From Isoetes taiwanensis (taxonomy: Eukaryota; Streptophyta; Lycopodiopsida; Isoetales; Isoetaceae): 64,000 nucleotides of DNA. A program made the position numbers and the translations under genes. Shown one piece after another: positions 1-10,534 of this stretch (the first letter of the stretch is position 1; every line of letters begins with the position of its first letter). The stretch covers positions 3,311,339 to 3,375,338 of the forward strand of contig JAJEKV010000025.1 of assembly GCA_021234155.1 (NCBI GenBank), in the 5' to 3' direction. The notes beneath the pieces were generated by a model. It had not been told where the DNA came from, ran no database searches, and saw only the letters and a list, made by a program, of their open reading frames with translations.

Positions 1-731
1 AATATATCATAAAGAAAGCTATTAGCTTGCATAATTGGAAAACCTTAAGCATAGTTACTTTGATTTTTAAAAATAACCTAGCAACCTTGAATGAAACTGC
101 CTAATTGCCCATCGATCTCCTCTTCTCAAACTTGTATAAAGCCACAAAGCAAATCCTGAGTATAGAAGCCATGACATGTGGCAAGATAGAAACCAATGAT
201 TTGTATACAGTTGAACTTCGACAACACGAAACCTTATTTAAAATGGTAAAAATATCCTTCCAAGCACATTAGTTCATAAATTTAATGCAGCCCACCTCAA
301 ATGCAAGGCCACTGTATCAACAATAAAGAAACAGGCATAAGATAAACCAGAAGTAATTGGTCATGTTGCCAGAAACTTGAGAATGCTTGTTGAGATGCAC
401 GTCCCTTTTATAAAAAGGAGGCCAATGACTAATGCTTTCACAACTACCAGCCTGAACAGACTATCCGCAACTGGAACTTTGCACGTTGTACCTGCAAAAA
501 ATGGACTGAATATTGGCTTCTAATGCAATTTAAGCACATAAGGAGACAATCACACCATTGTACAAATGCAGAAAAGAATGTACGTTCTAAATGGTAAAAA
601 AGCACGATTTAATTTGACAAACAAAAGTAGTCACCTTGGATGTGCAGGCTGTTGAATAATATTGTGATTACAGTGCCATGATTCAGACTTTTCCATCTAG
701 ACAAACTGACTTTGCCTTCCGACATTTGGGA
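1..731. other. AT-rich flank, no gene recognised
   Basis: This is single-copy-looking DNA left of the gypsy insertion, continuous before that insertion with 18823 onward. On the minus strand there are weak splice-like signals, for example a CAG acceptor near 500 followed by a short open segment, and similar ones near 645. I cannot assemble a convincing coding exon, so it could be an intron or intergenic DNA. Confidence 0.3.
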
Positions 732-736
732 CTTTG

Positions 737-2349
737 TGTGACGCTCCCCGCATAATATACGGTAACCACCGTACACTCCACGGAAAAACCCCCAACCAGT
801 GTCATCTACTGGATGGGCCCTCCATCTATCCCGTTCTAGGGATGGCTAGAACGGTAAGGGACACAGAGGTGTCTCGTAAATCCGTCCCCTATGGACTCCT
901 AATAACAGCAGAAACATATAACTAAATGTCAGTACTAGCAACTAACAATAATAACAATAAGTCTACCTCGAAGGGTAGCTCAATCCATCCATCCATAGAG
1001 TCGTCAGAAGGATCAATACATCATAAAACAGTAAAGCTTCTACCCAAGCTCTGACTCGTGGGGAAAGTATACTGACGGCTAGGGTCTCAAGATAGATACA
1101 GACGGAAGTATAAACAATGGTGGGGCTGGCTATAAGACAATGGCTAAGGGTTGACCACTCCATCCGCCCCTCCTGTGCATACTTTGCAGAAGGGCTAAAT
1201 CGAGTTATGGCGTGGATTTGTAGCCGTGAATACATAATCTCTTGGGATCACGAAGAGACTACTCTAGGTTTCATCTCCCCGTCCGATGAGGCAAGGTCGG
1301 GTTACATCTCCCCTTCCCGAAAATTAGTGATTCGATGGGCGACTAGAGGATCGTGGCGACACATGTCCGTTCCGTCTTTAACCCCCAAAAGCAAGAACCA
1401 GGCCGACACCTGCAGCTCTTCAGGATCAGGGCGACACCGTTGATCCAGGGGGTGACGACCCCATGCCCGGCCCACACGAAGTGACCGACCATAGGTCTAG
1501 TGCGCCCCAAGTCCCCAGTAGCCGCGCTTAGCAGGGACTATTCCACCATCTCGTCACTGATCCCGTTATCTGGTGCTCAGTCAATCCATAACTCCCTTAG
1601 TCCGGTGGGCTCTATGCACAGGCCGCAAGTAATAAGTATTATGGGTCTATCTAGAAGCATCATACATAAGGCTGCTAGATCTCTACCCCCCTTTCCAATA
1701 TATGAGGAGCATAACAAGAGATCAACCATATCATATCCATAACATATGAACCATAAGAATAAGATCTAACCTAATCACATGGATCTAACTAGGGAGTTAG
1801 GGTTCATTGATTCGGTTCATGGGGTGAAATAGTGATTCTAGGAAGGCTCTACTAGAATACATGACTCTACTTCATCTCTATAGCTGAAACTGCTTCAAAA
1901 TACCTGCTCCTGACGCATTGCCTCCTGATCCTGGGGTCTCCATCAATTCTTCAGGGTTCGAGATTACTGCAACCGAATCTAACACGTCCACGCTGCTTGG
2001 GCCGCTAGACCGTGCTATGCTGCAGCTTCCGGATCTTGATTCTGAACTTCGGGCGTGACAATAGCCTCAAGAGTGGGAGGAGCAAAAGTGTCTTCTGGGT
2101 TAGGGTTAGGTATTTATAGGCAAAGTTAGGGTTAGGGTTGACACCTTGTCCAATGGGATGCGAACACGTGGCTAACTACTCCAATCAGGTATTGCCACGT
2201 GGAATTAACCTTTCCTAAGGTTGATCAAGTTACATTATAATGTGACTTGAATCTATCTAATTGACATACCAATCTAAATACGATGGATTGTATGGTGACG
2301 TAGCCCAAAATATACGTATACATACCGTATATTTTAGGGAAACGTCACA
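737..2349 (-). repeat. 3' LTR of the gypsy element (1613 bp)
   Basis: It runs from TGTGACG to CGTCACA and is a near-identical direct repeat of 17213-18817. It holds short G+C-rich segments, telomere-like GGGTTAG runs near 2097-2137, and a minus-strand TATA box at about 2111-2120. ORFs inside it (for example 963-1235) recur in the other LTR and are not genes. Confidence 0.95.
2107..2201 (-). promoter_or_regulatory. LTR core promoter: TATA box with two upstream G-boxes
   Basis: Read on the minus strand, CCTATAAATA lies at 2111-2120. Two CACGTG motifs lie upstream of it at 2165-2170 and 2196-2201. The same arrangement occurs in the other LTR (18579-18588, 18633-18638, 18664-18669). That is the expected geometry for a Pol II promoter driven by bZIP or bHLH factors. 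The activity is inferred. Confidence 0.55.
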
Positions 2350-2362
2350 TTCTCCCTCCCTT
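2350..2362 (-). other. Polypurine tract of the gypsy element
   Basis: On the minus strand AAGGGAGGGAGAA directly abuts the TGTGACG start of the LTR, the standard position of the plus-strand primer of a retrotransposon. Confidence 0.85.
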
Positions 2363-3095
2363 AGAATAATGCTGTCCGCAGCATTAGAGTAAGGTTTTTC
2401 GAACCTGCATAAACTTATATACTCGATTATTATTAGATTGAATTAGTATTTATTAAAAACGATAACTTCCGATATATATTTGTTTTTATAAAGGTAGCTT
2501 GTAAGAATATCCTTGCAAGCTTATACAAAAGTATTATAAAGTTTATTTATAAACACATTATGAATTGGACACATCAATTCATAATTTAAGTTTAGGAGTT
2601 TATAGCTAGCTACAAAATTCTTAACTCCTAACTTCTCGTAATGCGCTCCCTCGTATTTGCTTGAGTTCACTTCCCTGCAATGAGTAGCACATTACGTTAG
2701 TTTAAATTATAAATTGTGGTTATTAAGGGGACCACCCCCCTAATTACTCACTATACCTTTTTCTAACTGCATACGATCATGGCCATACGATTTAAGCTAA
2801 GACCCATGATAGTAGCTATCATGTGCATGACCTCCCCCCGTTGATCATGCACCCCACAGTGCTTCATGGTTTCATGGTTTAAGCTTAGGAACTTGCAATT
2901 GAATCCTTCATTGCCCATGATCACTTTTATTTTACATGACCCCCCACTATGGTCATGTACACTTGCAGTGCGTGATGGCGTAGAGAACATCTTATGGATG
3001 ATCTCATCATCGCCAACACTCTCTTCTAGACTTACCTAAAACACGATAATCTATACTTTGTAATTATCATAGCTAACTACAAAGTATTCACTAAC
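2363..3095 (-). other. Non-coding 3' region of the gypsy element
   Basis: This is untranslated sequence between integrase and the polypurine tract. It contains a diverged tandem duplication at about 2775-2975: two units each with TTTAAGCT, CATGATC, a C-rich CATGACC block and a CAGTGC-TGATGG end. No ORF of substance is seen. Confidence 0.6.
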
Positions 3096-4586
3096 TTATT
3101 TAAGTCTATTACAGATTTTAATCAATGGCAGACCTATGCATTCGATGTTGGCCATTTCGGAGATGACTTGGCCGTCGAATTGGTTCATAAATTCTGGGTA
3201 TTGTCTTTCTAAATCTTGTTTCAGTACCCAAGTTGCGTCTTCCACTGGTACGTGCTTCCATTTGACTAAGTATTGAAGAAACTCCGATCTTCGTGTTTTC
3301 TTGAGTGCTTTGTCAAGGATGACTTCAGAAACAATTTCAACATGTTCCTCTGTCATTTCTAATAAGGTTGGAGTCTCCAAAATCTCATCTGGATTTGGGG
3401 TATGCCTCTTAAGCAGACTAACGTGGAAGACTTTATGAACCTTTAGATGAGCGGGTAAGTCTAATCTGTAGGACTGATTCCCAACTCTCTCAATAATTTT
3501 AAATGGTCCTGCCCATCTTGGTGCCAATTTCTTGCAATTTCCGATTCTGAGCTTGGCTTGCTTAACTTTGATCTTTAGCCATACGCTATCTCCAACTTGA
3601 AATTCTCTCACTGTTCTATGCTTATCTGCTAAGCTCTTTTGACGGCTTCTAGCTGCTATCAAATATTCCCGAACTTCTTGCACTAGTTGTTGCATATCTT
3701 CTAACATTTGTTGAGAGACTTCAACTTTTGACACAGGATTGTGCCACGTGTCAGGTGTGAGACATTGGTATCCGTAATTAATCATAAACGGGGACATCTG
3801 TGATGATTCTTGCTTGGTACTATTGTATGCAAGTTCTACCAAGTATATGTAGTCCTCCCATTTCGTCTGTTTGTTCCACACGTAATGTCTCAACATATCT
3901 TCCAAAATTCTGTTTGTTCTTTCTGTTTGACCATCTGTTTGAGGATGATAAGCTGTACTCATACAAAGCTTTGTTCCGATGGTTCCGAAGAAGTCCTTCC
4001 AAAAAGCACTTATAAATTTCGGATCTCTATCCGATATTATTCCTCTAGGCATGCCATGAAGTCTGAAAATTTCTTTAGTGAAGAGCAAGGCTGTATCCAG
4101 GGCAGTGTCTGTTGTTCTGCATGGCAAGAAATGTGCCATCTTTGAAAGTTTATCGACCACTACCATAAGTGCATCATGCCCCCTTGCTGTTCTTGGAAGG
4201 CCCGTGATGAAATCCATGCTCACTATTTTTCACTTGGCATCTGGAACTGCTAATGGCTCTAGGGCTCCAGGAATGCGAAGATGTTCAGCCTTGGTTTGCT
4301 GACATAATTGACATTGCCGAATGTAGTTGGCGATGTCCTTCTTCATACCTGGCCAGAAGTAACTACTTATTTTGAAGTAAGTTTTCATAAAGCCTGCATG
4401 ACCTACAATCGGGCTATTGTGAGTATCATTGAGAATCAATTTTCTCACTCCTGCTGCTTCTGGGACACACAACTTGTCCTTATGGTAAAGAAGTTTGCCT
4501 TCCTTCTTATAATTCTTAAAAAGTTCCCTTTCTTTGTTTTTTCTTGCATCCTTGCAAAGACTTGCCCAAACCTGTTGGAACTCCAC
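3096..4586 (-). pseudogene. Gypsy integrase with H2C2 finger and chromodomain-like tail
   Basis: Two reading-frame pieces (4586-4230 and 4223-3096) make up integrase. The first carries the zinc-binding HHCC module (residues HNSPIVGHAGFMKTY through CQLCQQTK). The second starts MSMDFITGLP and shows the catalytic core: D in MDF, D in SDRDPKF, E in QTERTNR. The C-terminal part, SEFLQYLVKWKHVPVEDATW followed by LERQYPEF, resembles a chromodomain and places the element among chromoviruses, where this module directs insertion towards particular chromatin. A frame break near 4225-4230 separates the two pieces, so this copy is probably not functional unless read by a frameshift. Confidence 0.88.
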
Positions 4587-5850
4587 ACTAGAGGGTATTG
4601 CTTCCTCAATTTTCTGCCGAATTCACTTGATAAAGTTGATATGGCATTGCAGTGTGTTCTTGTGACTATTGGCCTGCGAGAGAGAGCATCGGCAACTACA
4701 TTCAATTTGCCGGGCTTATAGACTATATCAAAGTCGTATTCTTCTAAAAACTCCATCCACCTTCTTTGTCTCAAATTTAGAAGTGGTTGTGTGAATATGT
4801 ATTGCAAACTCTGATGATTTGTGTCTAATTGAAACTTCTTTCCTAACAAGTAATGTCTCCAAATGTGTAGTGCCCTCACTACAGCCAATAGTTCTTGATC
4901 ATGAGTCGGATATCGTTGTTCCGCTTCATTCATTTTCTTCGAATCATATGCAACTACCCTTCCTTCCTGCGTAAGTACCCCCCTGTGGCAATCATGCTTG
5001 CATCGGTTGCTACAAGTTTATCTTTCTCGGGGTCAGGTAAGGTTAGAACTGGAGCTGTTGTCAAGGCTTCTTTGAGCTTATCAAAAGAAACTTGTACTCC
5101 TTGCATCCAATTGTCTATCCAGTTCTTTACCTTCTGTTGCCTTGTGAGGTCTGTCAAAGGAGCTGTCCACTTAGCGAAGTCCTTTACAAATTTTCTGTAG
5201 TATCCTGCAAGACCCAGGAAACTTCTTACTTCAGGGACGTTTCTTGGTGCTGGCCAATCAATGATTGCTTCTATCTTTGCTGGATCTGTTGCAATGCCTT
5301 CTGCTGATACAATATGGCCTAAGTAATCAACTTTGGGGGTGGCAAAGTGACACTTCGAAAATTTGGCAAATAGCTTATGCCTTCTTAGTTTCTGTAAGGC
5401 TTTTCTTAGATGAAGTTCATGTTCTTCGATTGACTTACTATAAATGAGGATGTCGTCGAAGAACACTATTACAAAATCATCCAAGAACTCTCTGAAAATA
5501 TCATTCATCAACCTCAAGAACGTTGCTGGTGCATTTGATAGGCCAAAGGGCATAACTGTAAAGTCATAATGACCATAGCGTGTTCTAAAAGCTGTTTTAT
5601 GAACATCTTCTTCTTTTATTCTTATTTGGTGGTATCCTGACCTTAAGTCAATTTTGGAGAATATCTTTGCCCCTTGAAGTTGATCCATTAGATCATCTGC
5701 CCTTGGTAATGCGTATTTATTCTTTACCGTTTGCTTATTGAGTTGTCGGTAATCTATACACATTCTTAGACTTCCATCTTTCTTCTTCACGAAGAGAATA
5801 GGTGCCCCAAAGGGTGATACACTTGGTCTTATAAAACCAATTTCCAACAA
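4445..5850 (-). pseudogene. Gypsy reverse transcriptase and RNase H
   Basis: The 5850-4954 ORF (298 aa) is a Ty3-type reverse transcriptase. Motifs in order are [53 protein letters not shown] and the catalytic FFDDILIYS, followed by DYLGH and the connection domain [11 protein letters not shown]. RNase H begins with [18 protein letters not shown] and continues after a frame change in 4933-4445 (NEAEQRYPTHDQELLAVVRALHIWRHYLLG, then the H2C2 linker ADALSRRP). The frame breaks near 5850 and near 4940-4955 indicate decay. It would copy the element RNA in cytoplasmic virus-like particles. Confidence 0.92.
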
Positions 5851-6300
5851 CCTTCAACTGTTTCTTGAGCTCTCCAAGTTCCGGTGTGCTCATCCTGTAG
5901 GGAGCCTTGCTGGTAGGCTTAGCATCTGGTGCTAGATCCACACCTCTATAGGGTGGTAGTTCTCGGATATCATCCGGAAAAACATCATAAAATTCTCTTA
6001 CGATTTTAGCAATAGGCTTAGGCAATTTATCTATGCTTTCCCCCTGCTTTTTATTCTTACTATCAGGTTGAACTGCTTCTAGCCTAAGGATATATTCAAT
6101 CTCCTTCTTTAAATTGTATTTATTCAACTGGCTGAAAGTTATACACTGCATTACTGAAGGAATTTCCTTACCTCTGACCACTATTCGTTTGCCGTCTGGT
6201 GCAGTGATTGTTATTTCATTATTGTCGCAGTCCATGATTGCCTTAGCTGGTTTGAGGAATTCCATTCCAACTTATCAAGTCATACTTACTAATGAGGAAG
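5735..6300 (-). pseudogene. Gypsy protease remnant and protease-RT linker
   Basis: The ORF 6265-5735 reads MEFLKPAKAIMDC and then a linker with LPPYRGVDLAPDAKPTSKAPYR leading into RT. Just upstream (6300-6265) a different frame gives ISKYDLI, so the usual YDLILGMEFL end of the aspartic protease is present but split by a small indel near 6268. The catalytic DSG part is absent. The LINE starts about where protease similarity ends, so the insertion probably came with a deletion. Confidence 0.75.
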
Positions 6301-6518
6301 CAAACGGAGTTAGCCGTTAAGGACTCTATCTGCAGGCCTACGAAAAAGGGCAGAGTACGATCTGGCATATAAAATATCGGCAGTGAATACGTCGCATTAA
6401 CTGCACCGAATACGAATAAATGATAGCGGCCTTCAGACACGACAGGATAAGGACAACAGTACAGGAAACGTAACGAAAGAAACGCGGGAAAAGTGGACGA
6501 AAACCCTAAAACCATTCA

Positions 6519-6530
6519 GTATATAAATAG
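6519..6530 (+). promoter_or_regulatory. TATA box upstream of the Cys-rich ORF
   Basis: GTATATAAATAG lies 99-110 bases upstream of the ATG at 6629, after a CpG-containing stretch. It looks like a Pol II core promoter, either an internal LINE promoter or that of a separate gene. Confidence 0.5.
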
Positions 6531-6628
6531 TCGGGTACCCTCTGTCTTTTTAGGGTTCTAACTCAGTTCACAGGAAGAAGCGCTTGTAAGAAGACGAAAA
6601 ATATCGCAAGCAGTGCGATCAGAACAGG

Positions 6629-7186
6629 ATGGATAAGGGAAAGAGAGCACTGGAGGCGCATGATGAAACAGACCGGGCAGCAAAGAAGAAAATCCGCACA
6701 GGTAACCCAGGGAACCTCACGGTGCCATATAATCCCGAGTTGGAAGATCTGAACCCCTGGTGCATCTGTGAGGCGGATTGTCTCTGTTTAGAGAAAGGTC
6801 TCACTTCATGCCTAAATTGTGGCCGAGTACATTGTCTATTCTGCGACAAGATCCAGCACGCTTAGTCGATGAAAGATCTTGGATACAAACTGAACTTGTT
6901 AGAGTATTACGGGGTTCTAGCCGATCGGAATGATACAGTGAGGAGACGGGACAAGGAAAGGGTAATGAAATGTTTTCAGGTGCTGCAAATGCATGCGTCA
7001 ATCCAGAAATCAGAAAGCTATAAGCATGATTTGTTAATAGGAGACTTCGGAAAAATCTGTGTGCAATGCTGTGAAAAGAATCCGCTAGAGTATACTTGTC
7101 GGGCACTAGTAGCCAGGAATACAGAGAAAATAAAAAAGGATGGAGAAACTTCGACAAAAAAAGGGAAGAATTGGCAGACCAAATGA
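6629..7186 (+). pseudogene. Cys-rich ORF (possible LINE ORF0) with one in-frame TAG
   Basis: From ATG 6629 the frame reads 78 codons to a TAG at 6863-6865 and then continues in the same frame (TCG, ATG 6869) for about another 106 codons to 7186. The N-terminus has a basic stretch (AAKKKIR) that could be a nuclear localisation signal. Next comes a cluster CICEADCLCLEKGLTSCLNC followed by CLFC, which looks zinc-binding. The second part has CVQCCEKN and a lysine-rich end. I do not recognise the family. It lies between the protease junction and the LINE leader, downstream of a TATA box. The single TAG may be a mutation or a readthrough site. Confidence 0.45.
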
Positions 7187-7939
7187 AGAAAGAAGCTTCA
7201 AGTGACAACTGCAGAGGACGGCAAACGGGTAGCGAACAACGGGGAGGCGCCTGCTCTTGTCTGCTCCAGACCGCTCCTGCTATACCTCTGTGATCTATTT
7301 GCTGTGTTCTATCTGCCTTGCTCTATTTGCTTTGTTTATGTTTTTGCTCTTAGTTTCTGCTCCTAGTATTAAGTTCTAGTTCAAATTTTGATCACCTGGT
7401 TCTAGAATTTTTAACACCCTCATACTCTCTGCTATGATATTGCAAAAATTTTCATCTTACGATATGGACTACACCGGGACATGGAACCGGGAAGAATGCA
7501 TTGTAATTTTATTAACAAGGAAATATAATACCGGGAAGTTTTTGGTTTTCAGCATTGTGTTTGGATAGTTAAACAACAACAGAATTTAGACGAAAACAAT
7601 AGAGATGATGGCAGGCAAAAAGCAGTCAGGAGATTGGCAGACAAATGGGGAACACAGGAAAAACACAGGAGGCAGTCAGGGAATGTAACAAATAGGGGGA
7701 TACACGCGGCAAAGATGACCAAACAGAAGTTAACAAGATACTACACAACGGGAAAACAACAACGGGAAAAAGGGTGGCGGACAATAAGAACCCGGGACAA
7801 GCCCATAACAGAGAAAAGTCAACAGGTACACAGCTGAACAGTAAAGATACACGCATGCGACGAAGACAACAAAAAGGAACGGGATTTGGAGATACATGGA
7901 AAAGTTCAGAGTAAAAGTGTACAGAAAAGCTGCAGGTCA
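7187..7939 (+). other. Untranslated LINE sequence
   Basis: A T-rich stretch (7260-7450) follows the Cys-rich ORF and looks like a 3' untranslated region. From about 7500 the base composition turns purine-rich and merges into the LINE leader. No convincing coding frame is seen. Confidence 0.4.
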
Positions 7940-8420
7940 GAGAGATACAATCTCCGCCGCACACCAGTATAGCGAGGGCCAGACCCACCAACTGGTCAAG
8001 TATACTAATGCAAACCCAAATCATGAGTAACAGAGGTCGCAAGACCCAAAGAGTAAAAGGTGGACGGAATAAGATACGGGACAGAGAGGCTCAGCCTCCG
8101 CCGCACACCAGGATACCAACTGGTAAATCCGGACCACTATAAACTCGACAAATCGCAAAAACTGCGTAAAGATGCGTGCTGCGAGACTGTAAAGAGTATA
8201 AAGCGGACAAAAAAGTTACGGGACAGAGAGGTTTCACCTCCGCCGTACACCAGGATAGCGAGGGCCAAAAACCCACCAACTAGTATCCGGACCACTATAC
8301 ACTCAAAAATGCATAGAGGTACAGCAAAATACAACGAAAGGGACGATCCTGAAATAGGGACCAAAGATCCGGGCCAAGGAAGCTGCGACTTTCCAACTAA
8401 CTCCACGGAACACCACTGAA
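7940..8420 (+). repeat. LINE leader repeats with co-varying hairpins
   Basis: Three diverged units with a spacing of 142-144 bases share the core CAGAGA-hairpin-CCGCCG(C/T)ACACCAG. The hairpins lie at 7942-7954 (GAGAT/ATCTC), 8086-8098 (GAGGC/GCCTC) and 8228-8240 (GAGGT/ACCTC). Both variable stem positions change in compensating pairs. The flanking text GCGAGGGCC and the CACCAACT-containing block are also shared between units 1 and 3. The ORF that runs through units 2-3 (8060-8419) is not supported as coding. Confidence 0.7.
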
Positions 8421-8731
8421 TAAAGGCATAAAGGCAACTACCGAATGCCATAACAATACGAGAGGAGATCACTCATAGCCAAATCATCATAGAAAGATGT
8501 GATGTGGAAGGGACCCGCAGGGCGAAACGAAAATAAATGATGGGGGCGGAATAATTAAGGGAGGACCACCCCAATATTCGAATTCAAATTGGGATTAACG
8601 GTGAAAATTTTGAATTAGAGGACCGTTTAATAACACAATATATAGACTCAACAGAATAAGGATACCAATCCCTCCCCACGGATTTGGTAGCGGCTACTCA
8701 AGCACAGCAGCACTCTGCAAACTCAAGAGCA

Positions 8732-9811
8732 ATGGCGGAAAGCACCAGTCTCAGTCAGCAAAGGAAAGCAGATATGGCAAGGATACCAGCAAGTCAGCAA
8801 GACCTCAAAGATTTCCTAGCGCAGATGGATAAGCAGCTGGAGTCTAGGATCCCTCGCATGGATGCCCTCAACACACTGGCAGAAACGGTCAACCGTAATA
8901 CAGTAGCCATCTCCAGTATGGACGTGAGGATAGAGGGGGTGGAGAAGACAAGCGAGGAGATGCAGCGCAGGATGAACGGAATTGAGGAGGAAAAAGCCAA
9001 GATCTGGAAAAGGTTGGTTGAATTACAAAAAGGAAATATTGAATTGGATGCATGGGAATCATTTGATAGAATAAAGCCGCATGTCATGGAGTATGAGGAA
9101 CAGAATAGAATTAAGCATGACGTTAGGCTGATAGGGGTAGCAGAGAAACCTAACGAGGACACATATCGAGTTACTGCAGAGGTGATAGAGACAGTCTTCA
9201 AGGAGCATCGGAGCATCATTGTCAAAGCAGTACGGTCAGGTCAATGGAGGGGGCGGGGGAGGCACATAAATCTGACTCTCAGAGACCTGACAGCCAAGGA
9301 GAGAATATTGCGCACGGGGTCCAGGCTGAGGAATGGGATCATAGTGCAGGAAGCTCTAACAGTCATGCAATGCCAAGGATTACACAGAGAACTAGCCAAA
9401 GCCAGGGAATTGAATCAGGCAGGAATACAGGCAGGGGTCAAGAATGGCAAGGTGTTTCTACACAAAAGGGTACGAGAACTCGCAGGTCCAGGACAAGGAC
9501 AGAAGGAGGGGGCACCGGAACCAGGGAAAGCGACGGATGTGGGGGAGGAGAACATCAACCCACTGAGGATGTCGACACAAGGGCAGGAAAACAGGACACT
9601 CGGGGGGGCAACAACAACAATAGCTCTCGAGGTGAATCATCACAGAGAGGGAGAAAGAAACGAAAAAGGGGAAGGCGCAAACCGAGCACCACCGGCCGGG
9701 AGCATGGGTCCAACCCCGGTCGCAAAGACCAGGGGACGACCGAGAAGAATGGTAAACGAGGCAGAACAAACAGAAACCCCGAGAGGGCAACCTCGAGGGA
9801 GGAGACGCTGA
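8732..9811 (+). CDS. LINE ORF1 protein, coiled-coil/RRM (L1-type)
   Basis: The protein is 359 aa from ATG 8732 (an upstream TTG at 8684 is in frame but not needed). Residues about 55-115 form a heptad-rich coiled coil (VNRNTVAISSMDVRIEGVEK onward). Residues about 130-220 resemble the RRM of L1 ORF1p: DVRLIGVAEKPNEDTY, then HINLTLRDLTAKERILR. A C-terminal basic region with KNGKVFL follows, and the last 100 residues are Gly/Arg/Glu-rich and disordered. Such proteins trimerise and coat the element RNA as a chaperone. Most plant L1 ORF1 proteins instead carry DUF4283 plus a CCHC knuckle, so this type is unusual here. The frame is open throughout. The overlapping 9244-9819 frame is a shadow. Confidence 0.75.
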   Translation: MAESTSLSQQRKADMARIPASQQDLKDFLAQMDKQLESRIPRMDALNTLAETVNRNTVAISSMDVRIEGVEKTSEEMQRRMNGIEEEKAKIWKRLVELQKGNIELDAWESFDRIKPHVMEYEEQNRIKHDVRLIGVAEKPNEDTYRVTAEVIETVFKEHRSIIVKAVRSGQWRGRGRHINLTLRDLTAKERILRTGSRLRNGIIVQEALTVMQCQGLHRELAKARELNQAGIQAGVKNGKVFLHKRVRELAGPGQGQKEGAPEPGKATDVGEENINPLRMSTQGQENRTLGGATTTIALEVNHHREGERNEKGEGANRAPPAGSMGPTPVAKTRGRPRRMVNEAEQTETPRGQPRGRRR

Positions 9812-10534
9812 AGATATAGTACTGGAACTGCACTGGGTACCCATGGGATGACGGAGAAAGGCTTGAGGGAGCACACAACTGTGACATAATATGCCTAGTA
9901 GAAACATGACACAACATAAAGAGGCTACCGGAGGAGGAGGGCTATCAGCTATTCACTTGCTGGAAAGATAAAAAATTTAAAGTAGGAAGAGGGAGTGCAG
10001 GCCTAGCCTGCTATGTCAAGGAAAATGTAGCAAATGGTACATGTATTTTATATTCGGATGTCAATAAGAGATACATGGTACTAAGTATTCAATTACAAAA
10101 TAAAAAAGATCTAATTCTGATCATAGCGTATTACCCACCGAGTAGTGACAAGCTAGAACTGTTAGAATTAGGGGAGACTATGATGAAGTGGAAGGAACAG
10201 GGACCAATGATACTAATAGGAGATCTAAATGCCAGGACAGGCCAGGAGCAAGCGCAATATACAGGCATAGATGAAACAAATGGACAGTGGATGCACACAG
10301 CAAAATCACAAGAATGGAACAGACAAACTGAGGACAAGGCAGAAATCAATGCGAAGGGAGAACTGCTGCTCGAGGTGTGCACGGCCACAGGGGCCATCAT
10401 AGCCAATGGGGTACAGAAGTGGGCAGGATCGGGGAAGTTCACGAGTCAGAACATACACGGGAGAAGTATAGTAGATTACATAATACTGAATGAGCATGCA
10501 ACGGACACAGTATCGGAAATTGTGACCCTAGAAT
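9812..10534 (+). pseudogene. LINE ORF2 part 1: AP endonuclease domain
   Basis: Sequence just after ORF1 reads as the start of an exonuclease-endonuclease-phosphatase domain (YWNCTGYPWDD, CDIICLVET), then a TGA at 9907-9909. It continues with GSAGLACYVKENV, ILIIAYYPPSS, MILIGDLNARTG and SIVDYIILNE. These match the endonuclease order including the GDxN and DY motifs. This domain nicks the target DNA to prime reverse transcription. The frame is broken at 10535 by a hAT element. The next residues after that element (TLEW joined to PIGKRESHRP) continue the domain. Confidence 0.8.

Noticed and set aside
963-1235. Minus-strand ORF of 90 codons, repeated at 17439-17726
   Set aside because: It lies in both LTRs and has no domain; it is repeat sequence, not a gene.
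2097-2137. Telomere-like GGGTTAGGGTTAG runs
   Set aside because: Only a few units, inside an LTR and repeated at the other LTR; not a telomere or interstitial telomeric block.
7626-8472. Antisense and sense ORFs across the LINE leader
   Set aside because: The region shows repeat and RNA-structure signals rather than coding bias; frames differ between repeat units.
9244-9819. 191-codon ORF overlapping LINE ORF1
   Set aside because: Its Gly/Arg/Ser-rich text is a shifted reading of the purine-rich ORF1 tail; ORF1 itself has the domain evidence.
9458-9917. Three long antisense ORFs, Ser/Leu/Pro-rich
   Set aside because: Complement of purine-rich ORF1; no motifs.
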